In this document: positions 1 to 5,610 of the stretch, piece after piece
Layout of the letters: every line of letters starts with the position of its first letter
How positions within the stretch are numbered: position 1 is the stretch's first letter
NCBI GenBank assembly: GCA_964424985.1
Contig: CAYRKQ010000025.1
Coordinates: forward strand, 1-8,728
DNA length: 8,728 nt
Direction of reading: 5' to 3'
Source: CAYRKQ01 sp964424985
GTDB taxonomy: Bacteria; Patescibacteriota; Saccharimonadia; Saccharimonadales; UBA7683
The notes under the pieces: model-generated
Database searches by the model: none
What the model was told of the DNA's origin: nothing
What the model saw: the letters and a program-made list of their open reading frames with translations, nothing else
Program-made: the position numbers and the translations under genes

Positions 1-384
1 GGGCGAGAGATGTGCAAAGGTAAGCTGTGGCTGGTATTTGGCGCCTGTGGCGACCGAGATAAGGGTAAACGGCCAATTATGGGTGAAATCGCTGCAAGAG
101 CTGCTGATCTGATAGTGCTAACAGATGAAGAATCATACTCCGAAGACCCGCTTACCATTATTGAAGCCATTAAAGCCGGGGTGATAAAGGTAAAGGGTGC
201 CCAGAAGAAGTTAACCGTAGAGCCAGACCGCAAAAAAGCCATAAAATACGCCCTCGACAACGCCAAAAAAGACGACCTCATTTTAATAACCGGCTTAGGT
301 CACGAACAATTCAGAATCCAAAACAACAAAAAAACCCCCTGGAACGACACGGCAGAAGTAAAGAAACTAGCAAAAAGTACTTGA
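1..384 (+). CDS. murE: MurE-like UDP-N-acetylmuramyl-tripeptide synthetase, C-terminal domain (5' partial)
   Basis: The family adds the third stem-peptide residue (meso-DAP, L-Lys or other) to UDP-MurNAc-L-Ala-D-Glu in the cytoplasm, using ATP, for peptidoglycan synthesis. Only the C-terminal Mur ligase domain is present. The frame is open to the first base (GRE precedes Met at base 10), so that Met is probably internal. The signature VFGACGDRDKGKRPIMGEIA matches the MurE family, followed by a TDxxxxSEDP segment and a GLGHE motif near the end (the family usually has GKGHE). The odd point is the substrate-selecting loop: the DNPR of DAP-adding enzymes is replaced by EESY (bases about 130-141). 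The gene ends in TGA at 382-384, and that stop overlaps the -35 of the next gene's promoter. Family assignment is strong; the amino acid added cannot be stated from this fragment. Confidence 0.9.
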   Translation, partial: GREMCKGKLWLVFGACGDRDKGKRPIMGEIAARAADLIVLTDEESYSEDPLTIIEAIKAGVIKVKGAQKKLTVEPDRKKAIKYALDNAKKDDLILITGLGHEQFRIQNNKKTPWNDTAEVKKLAKST

Positions 385-409
385 TTTCTAGTCAAAAAGC
401 TGCTATAGT
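381..409 (+). promoter_or_regulatory. Sigma-70-type promoter positioned for a leaderless transcript
   Basis: The -35 is TTGATT (381-386), followed by 17 bp and the -10 TATAGT (404-409), preceded by TGC as in an extended -10. The start codon lies 6 bp after the -10, at 416, so the predicted transcription start coincides with the A of ATG and there is no room for a Shine-Dalgarno sequence. The -35 overlaps the TGA stop of the upstream Mur ligase gene. Inference from sequence only; the same geometry recurs at 5228 and 5722. Confidence 0.7.
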
Positions 410-415
410 AGTTTT

Positions 416-946
416 ATGCAAGAACGCATGCACAGACCAGGTCTAAATCCATTCTTTGCGCTCCGAAAAGCGCAACGGGCTGGCATAACCGAGAAGCTTG
501 ATGCTCGCCACAACAGAACGCTCGTTCTACGCGACCGAGTTATGATAGAAATGCATCAGGAGCTAGAAAAGACTGGCTGTCCAGTATTTCCATCAAAGCG
601 CGACGAACGAGATGCTGCTAGTTTAATACTTTTGATTCCAGAAGGTGCACGCGATATCAATACACTACTCACACAACCGATGGACGAGCTACAGAGGAGA
701 GATATTCTGACAGCTGTGGGTAGTAGCTTGAGGAATCTGTATGATAAGACTGGCGTTATCCCCGTCGGAGGCCGCCTCGGAGACTCATTATCGGTCGCCT
801 TTAACAGTGATTCGGCTGCAACTGATGTCTTTTTAGTCCCCCCTTACACTCTGGCTGTACCAGATGTGCGATCATTGAGCCCAGAAATATTCACAGATGA
901 TGTTGAAGCCGGCCAGTTCATCTGGGAAGGTTGGCAAAGTGTCTAG
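416..946 (+). CDS. Short degenerate kinase-like (pseudokinase-like) protein, function unknown
   Basis: A 176-residue cytosolic protein with no signal peptide or membrane segment. It is the first gene of a four-gene operon. Its middle part (about residues 38-150) can be laid by eye against residues of the next gene's product around the alpha-C helix, hinge and catalytic loop: LILLIPEG corresponds to LITVFEPG, and ILTAVGSSLRNLYDKTG to the helix that ends ALMHENAMF. Where the neighbour has the catalytic HGDAEFKN, this protein has GGRLGDSL (residues 118-125), without the His and without the Asn at the expected spacing. No glycine-rich loop or VAxK lysine is evident. This suggests a non-catalytic, partial protein-kinase-like fold, perhaps a regulatory partner. 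It could equally be an unrelated small family, because the alignment is weak. The start at 416 is supported by a promoter that places transcription initiation on this ATG. The 3' end overlaps the next gene by 8 bp. Confidence 0.75.
   Translation: MQERMHRPGLNPFFALRKAQRAGITEKLDARHNRTLVLRDRVMIEMHQELEKTGCPVFPSKRDERDAASLILLIPEGARDINTLLTQPMDELQRRDILTAVGSSLRNLYDKTGVIPVGGRLGDSLSVAFNSDSAATDVFLVPPYTLAVPDVRSLSPEIFTDDVEAGQFIWEGWQSV
925..941 (+). promoter_or_regulatory. Ribosome binding site that sets a GTG start at 939
   Basis: GGAAGG (925-930) sits 8 nt upstream of GTG (939-941), in frame with the kinase gene. The upstream in-frame ATG codons at 897 and 900 have no SD-like sequence before them and would force a 50-bp overlap with the previous gene. 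The GTG start reduces the overlap to 8 bp, typical of translationally coupled genes. Confidence 0.6.
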
Positions 947-1997
947 CAGCAGTGCGTACGAAAAAGGGGGTTCTCACGCTGATGAACGTCTCGCGCTACA
1001 GCAGGAGTTTATGCAGTTTGTTGACCACACTCGCAGAAGTACAATTGGCGTGTGTCCAGATCTGGCAGAAAGTATTGATCACACTGGTAAAATCTCTACC
1101 CCTGACAGCCCATTTGATGGACTCAGTAATAGCTCGCAGCTGTTGATACAACCTGAGAGTCTTGATGATCTGATGAACTATGGTGATGGCAACTTGCCTA
1201 GTAGGCTATCATTCGATTTTAAAACAAGTCTAGAGATTGGTAAGTCTGACTCAAGACGTATGGTTTCATTCGGTGTCGCAAACCTTGCCTGGTTTGATCA
1301 CCTGCGGGAACCTCGAAAGATACCGTTAGCAGTTAAGCCGTTCGAGTTGCCTAACTCAGAGCGAACTTTTCTGCACGAGGCTGCTTTTATGGCGCATTGT
1401 AATGAAATTGGTATCAATGTGCCAAAAATCTTTGGTGTTGCTCGGTACAATGATGGAGGCAAAGGAGCGCTGATTACGGTATTTGAACCCGGACTTATTA
1501 CTCTTGATAACCTGCCATGGGGTGAGATGACTACGGATGAGCAAGATTATCATCTTCAAACTGCGGTTGAAACCCTTGCGTTGATGCATGAAAATGCAAT
1601 GTTTCATGGAGATGCAGAATTTAAAAATATTGCATTCAAAGAAAAGAGAAGCGAAGTTACTCTTGTTGACTTAGAGTTCGCCACTTCTTTAAAAGGGTTG
1701 CCACAAGATACTCATGCAGTTACCGAATGGTCAAAAAAAATGAGTAATGACTTTCGATCAGTTCGTACGTCTCTCGAGAACACGGGCGTGATCTCAGGAA
1801 ACGACATTGTAAAATATGATCAGTTTTTTAACAGATTTATCGTTCCATATTTTGATCGTATACAACATTCGAAGAGCCCATATAAAAAGCAACTACATGC
1901 TGCCTACAATAGGGTTGTACAAGCATTTGCGGCCGAGGCATATGGCGAAGATTTCAGACATATATTAAATGGGATAGGAAGCTTTGCTCTAAGATAA
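939..1997 (+). CDS. Kinase-like phosphotransferase (APH/RIO/Bud32-like fold), substrate unknown
   Basis: A 352-residue predicted cytosolic phosphotransferase of the protein-kinase-like superfamily. In 939-start numbering, the key residues are all visible: the beta-3 lysine in LAVKPF (about K133), an alpha-C glutamate in FLHEAAF (about E147), the catalytic loop HGDAEFKN (about H223-N230, with D225 as base and N230 for metal), and the metal-binding Asp in VDLE (about D244) in place of DFG. HGD plus DLE resembles small-molecule and atypical kinases (APH, RIO, Bud32-like) rather than Hanks-type kinases. About 120 residues precede the lysine, a long and unrecognised N-terminal region; a helical C-terminal tail follows. 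The upstream gene is a degenerate kinase-like protein, and the next gene starts inside this stop (TAATG), so the products probably act together. The substrate cannot be inferred. An alternative start is ATG at 897. Confidence 0.82.
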   Translation: MSSSSAYEKGGSHADERLALQQEFMQFVDHTRRSTIGVCPDLAESIDHTGKISTPDSPFDGLSNSSQLLIQPESLDDLMNYGDGNLPSRLSFDFKTSLEIGKSDSRRMVSFGVANLAWFDHLREPRKIPLAVKPFELPNSERTFLHEAAFMAHCNEIGINVPKIFGVARYNDGGKGALITVFEPGLITLDNLPWGEMTTDEQDYHLQTAVETLALMHENAMFHGDAEFKNIAFKEKRSEVTLVDLEFATSLKGLPQDTHAVTEWSKKMSNDFRSVRTSLENTGVISGNDIVKYDQFFNRFIVPYFDRIQHSKSPYKKQLHAAYNRVVQAFAAEAYGEDFRHILNGIGSFALR

Positions 1998-2185
1998 TGG
2001 GTGACGTAATTAATCTTTTTGGAGAGCGAGCATCGGAGGGACATCCGTTGGCAAGGAATGAAGACTGGATGAGGTCACGGCTTGAGAATCTTGGGGAGCA
2101 AATTGCACAAAATAGACTTGCTCAAGAAGATGCTCATTTGCGTGCTAAACTAGCAGGTATTGGTATTAGAAATCTAGCTGAGTAG
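1997..2185 (+). CDS. Small helical protein, 62 residues, unknown
   Basis: Starts with the ATG that shares one base with the stop of the kinase gene (TAATG at 1995-1999), an arrangement typical of translational coupling. The N-terminus MGDVINLFGER contains a short hydrophobic patch (VINLF). The remainder, from about residue 20, is charged and likely alpha-helical (MRSRLENLGEQIAQNRLAQ), possibly a short coiled coil or a docking helix. There is no transmembrane segment and there are no cysteines. I do not recognise a family. Its position between a kinase and an unknown protein suggests an adaptor or a subunit of the same complex, but that is inference only. Confidence 0.75.
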   Translation: MGDVINLFGERASEGHPLARNEDWMRSRLENLGEQIAQNRLAQEDAHLRAKLAGIGIRNLAE

Positions 2186-2188
2186 CAT

Positions 2189-3070
2189 ATGGCACAAGAG
2201 GCATTACTGAGGGAAGGCACTGGGAGAGAGCTCGATCGCTTAGCGCGAATGCTTTATTCTGATGTCGCTTCACGTGATGAGCTAGACGATCTTGGGGTGG
2301 CACAACTAGAGGGCGAGAACCCTATGGCACTTACTACAAGCCCCCAGGGTTACGAGGTGGCAGTATCGAGTGGTGAACAGCCGCTTACATTAGTACTAAA
2401 TGATGGCGTCACGCTTAGTTTTGTTGGGCGTATTTCACTTGATGTTGTAAGAGGCAAAGTAGAGCCAATTGAAGTGCCTGAGATTTTGACAGATTTCGAA
2501 TTTGAAGGGAGTGAACTTAAACGAATTTTTGCCACTAACGTACTTCATCAACTCGAACAACGGCTTATAGAATCGGGGCGTCGTATCTATACGCATAAGG
2601 AGGCATTGTCGTTACTTGATCTTGAAGATACTCTTCTTGGTTCAAAACTTGATGTTGTGAGACACGAGGCGCGAAAATTCAAGCCCGTAGCCCCCGTTGA
2701 GCTTTGGGATAGCGCCTGGATGTATCTGATTGATACAACTAAAACACATGTTGAAGAAATCCCGGATGGGGGTCAACGTGAAACAGCCGAATTAACGGGT
2801 ATATGGGGTGAAGAGGAAGCGGTAGGAATAGTTACTCGTGAGAAGAGTAATCAAGAAGACGCAATTGTGTATCTGGGCATAGCTACTGAGTTTGGTTTTC
2901 TTGTTAAGTTTAACGATGGGACAGAGCACCTGCTCGAAGACCTCGACATTATTCTCTCAAAAGATAAGGCGTACTTAAAAACAGACGAGGGTGAATACGT
3001 AGATTTACCTCGTACTCTTGACCGGCAGGTGTTGAATTTTCTTCAAAGTGATCAAACAGAGCATATCTAG
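2189..3070 (+). CDS. Conserved-looking hypothetical protein, 293 residues, last gene of the kinase operon
   Basis: Starts 3 bp after the previous stop, so it is very likely cotranscribed and translationally coupled; no strong SD is visible. The acidic, cytosolic protein has a helical N-terminus (about 1-35), a beta-rich region (about 50-95, with YEVAVSSGEQPLTLVLNDG and LSFVGRISLDVV), a helical middle (about 105-165, including IFATNVLHQLEQRLIESGRR), and a second beta-rich domain at about 205-280 (EEEAVGIVTREKS, IVYLGIATEFGFLVKFNDG, AYLKTDEGEYVDLP) that could be an SH3-like or other small barrel. There are no membrane segments, cysteine clusters or catalytic signatures that I recognise. It lies directly upstream of the CIRCE operator but ends before it, so it is not itself expected to be under heat-shock control. 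The function is unknown; it could be the target or scaffold of the neighbouring kinase. Confidence 0.8.
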   Translation: MAQEALLREGTGRELDRLARMLYSDVASRDELDDLGVAQLEGENPMALTTSPQGYEVAVSSGEQPLTLVLNDGVTLSFVGRISLDVVRGKVEPIEVPEILTDFEFEGSELKRIFATNVLHQLEQRLIESGRRIYTHKEALSLLDLEDTLLGSKLDVVRHEARKFKPVAPVELWDSAWMYLIDTTKTHVEEIPDGGQRETAELTGIWGEEEAVGIVTREKSNQEDAIVYLGIATEFGFLVKFNDGTEHLLEDLDIILSKDKAYLKTDEGEYVDLPRTLDRQVLNFLQSDQTEHI

Positions 3071-3072
3071 TT

Positions 3073-3099
3073 TTAGCACTTGGGGGTTGCGAGTGCTAA
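3073..3099. promoter_or_regulatory. CIRCE operator (HrcA binding site)
   Basis: TTAGCACTT (3073-3081), a 9-nt spacer, then GAGTGCTAA (3091-3099). This matches the CIRCE consensus TTAGCACTC-N9-GAGTGCTAA at 17 of 18 arm positions. CIRCE is bound by the HrcA repressor, which controls groESL and sometimes dnaK operons. It lies immediately after the upstream gene's stop and overlaps the -35 of the predicted groES promoter, so HrcA binding would block RNA polymerase. Confidence 0.95.
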
Positions 3100-3115
3100 T
3101 TTTATACGGTATCAT
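3087..3115 (+). promoter_or_regulatory. groESL promoter overlapping CIRCE
   Basis: TTGCGA (3087-3092) and TATCAT (3110-3115) are separated by 17 bp. The -35 lies inside the spacer and right arm of CIRCE. Transcription would start near 3122 and give a groES leader of about 120 nt that contains a REP-like palindrome. The -10 lies in the first copy of a tandem 11-bp repeat. Confidence 0.65.
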
Positions 3116-3129
3116 TTAGGTACCATTTA
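3108..3129 (+). repeat. Tandem 11-bp duplication over the groES -10
   Basis: GGTATCATTTA (3108-3118) is followed directly by GGTACCATTTA (3119-3129), differing at one base. The first copy holds the predicted -10 TATCAT; the second holds the weaker TACCAT. Confidence 0.8.
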
Positions 3130-3134
3130 GGTTT

Positions 3135-3225
3135 GTCATCCTGAACCATGTGCTCGACTAGATCGAGTATTGATTCAGGATCCAATAGATTAATAGATTA
3201 GATTCCGGATCAAGTCCGGAATGAC
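3135..3225. repeat. REP-like palindromic element in the groES leader
   Basis: The element begins GTCATCCTGAA (3135-3145) and ends GGAATGAC (3218-3225). It contains two hairpins. The first pairs ATCCTGAA (3138-3145) with TTCAGGAT (3174-3181) and holds an inner CTCGA/TCGAG stem (3153-3167). The second is a perfect 8-bp stem, ATTCCGGA/TCCGGAAT (3202-3209 and 3215-3222), with loop TCAAG. Elements with GTCATyC ends and such palindromes are, from memory, widespread intergenic repeats in many bacteria. The end sequence GTCATCCTGA recurs in the element at 5611-5688. The element lies between the promoter and the groES SD, so it is transcribed. Confidence 0.75.
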
Positions 3226-3226
3226 A

Positions 3227-3246
3227 TAAGGAGGAAGTGTTTTATG
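3227..3246 (+). promoter_or_regulatory. Strong Shine-Dalgarno of groES
   Basis: TAAGGAGGA (3227-3235) precedes the groES ATG at 3244, with 9 nt between GGAGG and the start. It begins 2 nt after the end of the REP-like element and is the strongest SD in the window. Confidence 0.85.
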
Positions 3247-3431
3247 AGTGTACCGCTTACACCAATGGCTGATTACGTTGTCGTTCAGGCCGAACAAGCA
3301 TCTAACAAAACGGCTAGCGGGCTGTATCTGCCAGATAGTGCGGCTGAAAAGCCGAAAGTAGCTAAAGTTGTGGCAGTTGGAGCCGAAGTTGGCAACATTA
3401 AAGTTGGCGACAAAGTTATTTATAAAAATGA
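3244..3431 (+). CDS. groES: Co-chaperonin GroES (Cpn10), 3' end lost in assembly gap
   Basis: GroES forms the heptameric lid of the GroEL chamber in the cytoplasm. Sixty-two residues are visible of a usual 90-100. The N-terminal beta strand MSVPLTPMADYVVVQAEQ is followed by the mobile loop region (NKTASGLYLPDSAAEKP, about residues 20-37), which contacts GroEL, and by KVVAVGAEVGNIKVGDKVIYKN, the conserved barrel segment. The coding sequence runs into the N block at 3432; the missing part would be about 30-38 residues. The gene is preceded by CIRCE, a promoter and a strong SD, so HrcA-type heat-shock repression is expected. Any reading through the gap into groEL is an artefact of 100 N being placed in frame. 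The family identity is certain; the 3' end is unknown. Confidence 0.95.
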
Positions 3432-3531
3432 NNNNNNNNNNNNNNNNNNNNNNNNNNNNNNNNNNNNNNNNNNNNNNNNNNNNNNNNNNNNNNNNNNNNN
3501 NNNNNNNNNNNNNNNNNNNNNNNNNNNNNNN
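3432..3531. other. Assembly gap of exactly 100 N
   Basis: The run of 100 N is the usual placeholder for a gap of unknown or estimated length. It hides the end of groES, the groES-groEL spacer and the groEL SD. From typical family lengths, the real missing DNA is probably somewhat more than 100 bp, but this is inference. Confidence 0.97.
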
Positions 3532-5160
3532 ATGGCTAAAAAAGTATTTTATGATGAAGAAGCGCGGCGCCGGTTGCTGGCGGGTGCGGAGATTTTATTT
3601 AACGCGGTAAAAACGACCATGGGGCCAAAGGGTCGCAATGTGGTAATTAGCAAAGGATTTGGTTCACCAACGGTCACGCACGATGGTGTGACGGTGGCTA
3701 AGGGGATTGATTTACCGGAAGACGACGAAACACTCGGTTACAAAGTGGGCGCTGAGCTTATAAAGCAAGCGGCCAGCAAAATGAACGATCAAGCGGGCGA
3801 CGGCACCACGACGGTGACGGTGTTGACCTATCACATCTTAAACGAAGCTAATAAATTGATTGCTGCCGGGCATAACCCGATGCAGCTTCGCAAAGGGCTG
3901 GAAGTTGCCGCTCAAGAGGTTATTTCTAAACTCAACGGTATGCGTGAAGACATTGCTGGCGACAAAAAGCGTGTGGCAGAAGTTGCCACCATTTCAGCTG
4001 GTGATGCCGGTATTGGTGAGCTGATTGCGGACGTGATTGATAAAGTGGGCAAAGACGGCGTGGTAACGGTTGAAGAAGGCCAAGGCTTGACTATGGAATC
4101 AGAGGTGGTAGAAGGTTTCACGTTCGACCGCGGTTTTGTCAGCCCCTACATGGTGACTGACCCAGCTCGTATGGAGGCGGTGTACGACCGGCCGCTGGTG
4201 CTCATCACCGACAAAAAAATCTCATCAGTGCAAGAATTCCTGCCAATTTTAGAAAAAGTTGCCCAAAGTGGTAAAAAAGATCTGGTGTTAATTGCGGAAG
4301 ACGTGGAAGGTGAAGCGCTTGGCACATTGATTCTCAACAAGTTAAAGGGTGTATTTAATACCATTGCTATTAAAGCGCCAGCGTTTGGTGATCGCCGTAA
4401 AGAGATTTTGGAAGACATTGCCGTGTTAACAGGTGGCACGGTTATTTCTGAAGATCAAGGCCACAGTTTTGAAAATATTGAACTCGACATGCTCGGCAAC
4501 GCTCGCAAAGTGATTGTTGATAAAGACAACACCACTATTATTGAAGGTGCCGGTAAGCCAAGCCAGGTAAAAAGCCGCATTGAGCAGATCAACGCACAGG
4601 TCAGCAATGCAACCAGCGAATACGACAAAGAAAACCTGGAAAAGCGCCGGGCAGCGCTCGATGGCAAAGTAGCGGTGATTAAAGTTGGTGGTGCCACTGA
4701 AACCGAAATTGAAGAGAAGAAGTTCCGTGTTGATGATGCCGTGGCAGCGGTGAAGGCGGCGTTGGATGAAGGTATTGTCTCTGGTGGTGGCGTGACGCTG
4801 GTAAATCTGGCCTCAACCATTAAAAGCGACGATGCCGGCGCTAGCTTACTGGTCAACGCTCTGGTGCAACCATTTGTGCAGTTGATGACCAACGCCGGAT
4901 TGAACGCTCAGGCACTTCTGGCACAAGTTCAAAACGCCAAAGCCGGCCAAGGGGTGAACGTGAACGACCCAGATGCTGGTTTGCAAGATATGAAGGCTGC
5001 TGGCGTGGTAGATCCTGCCCGCGTGACCAAAGAGGCAATTTTGAATGCCGCTTCAATTGCCGGCACGGCCATGACCATGGGTGCCTTGGTGGTAGACCTT
5101 CCTGAAAAGGCCTCTGCCGCTCCCGCTGCTCCTGACATGGGCGGCATGATGGGGATGTAA
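3532..5160 (+). CDS. groEL: Chaperonin GroEL (Cpn60)
   Basis: A full-length 542-residue group I chaperonin subunit (family about 540-550). It forms a double heptameric ring and folds proteins with ATP and GroES. Visible features are the nucleotide-binding MGPKGRNVV near residues 30-38, HDGVTVAK with the ATPase Asp (D51), AGDGTTT with the catalytic Asp (D90), the apical-domain segment IKAPAFGDRRKEILEDIA, FRVDDAVAAVKAALDEGIVSGGG, in which the family's VEDA acidic residue is Asp, and the GGM-type tail MGGMMGM. Compared with E. coli, there are about four extra residues between the two ATP-site aspartates, around LPEDDETLGY (bases 3712-3741). The ATG lies at the edge of the assembly gap, so the SD is not visible. 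It is cotranscribed with groES under CIRCE, and a terminator follows at 5204. Confidence 0.98.
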   Translation: MAKKVFYDEEARRRLLAGAEILFNAVKTTMGPKGRNVVISKGFGSPTVTHDGVTVAKGIDLPEDDETLGYKVGAELIKQAASKMNDQAGDGTTTVTVLTYHILNEANKLIAAGHNPMQLRKGLEVAAQEVISKLNGMREDIAGDKKRVAEVATISAGDAGIGELIADVIDKVGKDGVVTVEEGQGLTMESEVVEGFTFDRGFVSPYMVTDPARMEAVYDRPLVLITDKKISSVQEFLPILEKVAQSGKKDLVLIAEDVEGEALGTLILNKLKGVFNTIAIKAPAFGDRRKEILEDIAVLTGGTVISEDQGHSFENIELDMLGNARKVIVDKDNTTIIEGAGKPSQVKSRIEQINAQVSNATSEYDKENLEKRRAALDGKVAVIKVGGATETEIEEKKFRVDDAVAAVKAALDEGIVSGGGVTLVNLASTIKSDDAGASLLVNALVQPFVQLMTNAGLNAQALLAQVQNAKAGQGVNVNDPDAGLQDMKAAGVVDPARVTKEAILNAASIAGTAMTMGALVVDLPEKASAAPAAPDMGGMMGM

Positions 5161-5203
5161 GAGAGATTGTAGAGCTTAGTTCTTAGATCTTAGAAAAGCC
5201 AAG

Positions 5204-5229
5204 AAGCTCCGACTTACCTCGGAGCTTTT
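5204..5229 (+). terminator. Intrinsic terminator of groESL
   Basis: A perfect 9-bp stem, AAGCTCCGA (5204-5212) with TCGGAGCTT (5219-5227), and a 6-nt loop CTTACC; the 3' arm merges into a TTTT run (5226-5229). It lies 43 bp after the groEL stop. The end of the T run is also the start of the -35 of the next gene's promoter. Confidence 0.85.
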
Positions 5230-5256
5230 GCATACAAAAAGCACATGCTATATAGT
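5228..5256 (+). promoter_or_regulatory. Promoter for the small Cys-motif gene, leaderless geometry
   Basis: TTGCAT (5228-5233), 17 bp, then TATAGT (5251-5256), with the ATG at 5263, exactly 6 bp after the -10. The predicted transcription start is the A of that ATG. Because the -10 lies downstream of the other in-frame ATG at 5245, that earlier codon should not be in the mRNA. The -35 overlaps the groEL terminator T run. Confidence 0.75.
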
Positions 5257-5262
5257 CAAAAC

Positions 5263-5580
5263 ATGGCAGAGCAAAAAGAATTGTTTATGACGAATGGGGA
5301 ATTTGTAGAAGGCGGATCGTGCGGTTCGCCATTTTGCAACAATCGCAACCACTGTCAGGATAACGGGGCGGGTAAAGGCTCAACAGACCCACTGACGATT
5401 TGGCAGAATGCTTACGATGAATTTCCAAATGACCCTGAAAAAGCAGCCGCGCAAGCTAGAGAACTATATGAGGCGGAAACCAGTATTGAGGTAGCCCCGA
5501 TAGTCACCGATGCGCAAGCCTGTGCCCTGAGGGCGGTAACAAGAAAAACTATAGAAGTAAGAAGCGGGGAGTATCTTTAG
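5263..5580 (+). CDS. Small cytosolic protein with a Cys/His cluster, unknown
   Basis: A 105-residue protein; I do not recognise the family. Residues about 19-32 (GSCGSPFCNNRNHCQD) carry three Cys and one His with spacing C-x4-C-x4-H-C, which could bind a metal ion such as zinc, though a fourth Cys comes only near residue 87 (AQACALR). The following part (LTIWQNAYDEFPNDPEKAAAQARELYEAE) looks alpha-helical and acidic. There is no signal peptide or membrane segment. I chose the start at 5263 rather than the in-frame ATG at 5245 because a consensus promoter places transcription initiation at 5263 and its -10 would lie inside the longer reading frame. It stands alone between the groEL terminator and a REP-like element. 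It is probably a lineage-specific gene. Confidence 0.72.
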   Translation: MAEQKELFMTNGEFVEGGSCGSPFCNNRNHCQDNGAGKGSTDPLTIWQNAYDEFPNDPEKAAAQARELYEAETSIEVAPIVTDAQACALRAVTRKTIEVRSGEYL

Positions 5581-5610
5581 GCTGAATCCCCAACCCCCGA
5601 TCTGTTGGTT

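Noticed and set aside
931..1146. Plus-strand 71-codon frame in the 5' part of the kinase gene
   Set aside because: Overlaps two better-supported genes in other frames and uses a TTG start.
1356..1607. Minus-strand 83-codon frame inside the kinase gene
   Set aside because: Antisense to the catalytic-loop coding region, which is clearly the real frame.
2350..2535. Minus-strand 61-codon frame
   Set aside because: Shadow of the 293-residue gene, with no start signals.
4455..4892. Minus-strand reading frame of 145 codons inside groEL, and the other minus-strand frames at 3912-5147
   Set aside because: These are antisense shadows of a strongly biased, highly conserved gene; they have no SD or promoter and give Ser/Thr-rich nonsense composition.
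3244..5160. A single 638-residue GroES-GroEL fusion protein
   Set aside because: The join runs through 100 N placed in frame by chance; each part matches its own family from its own start.
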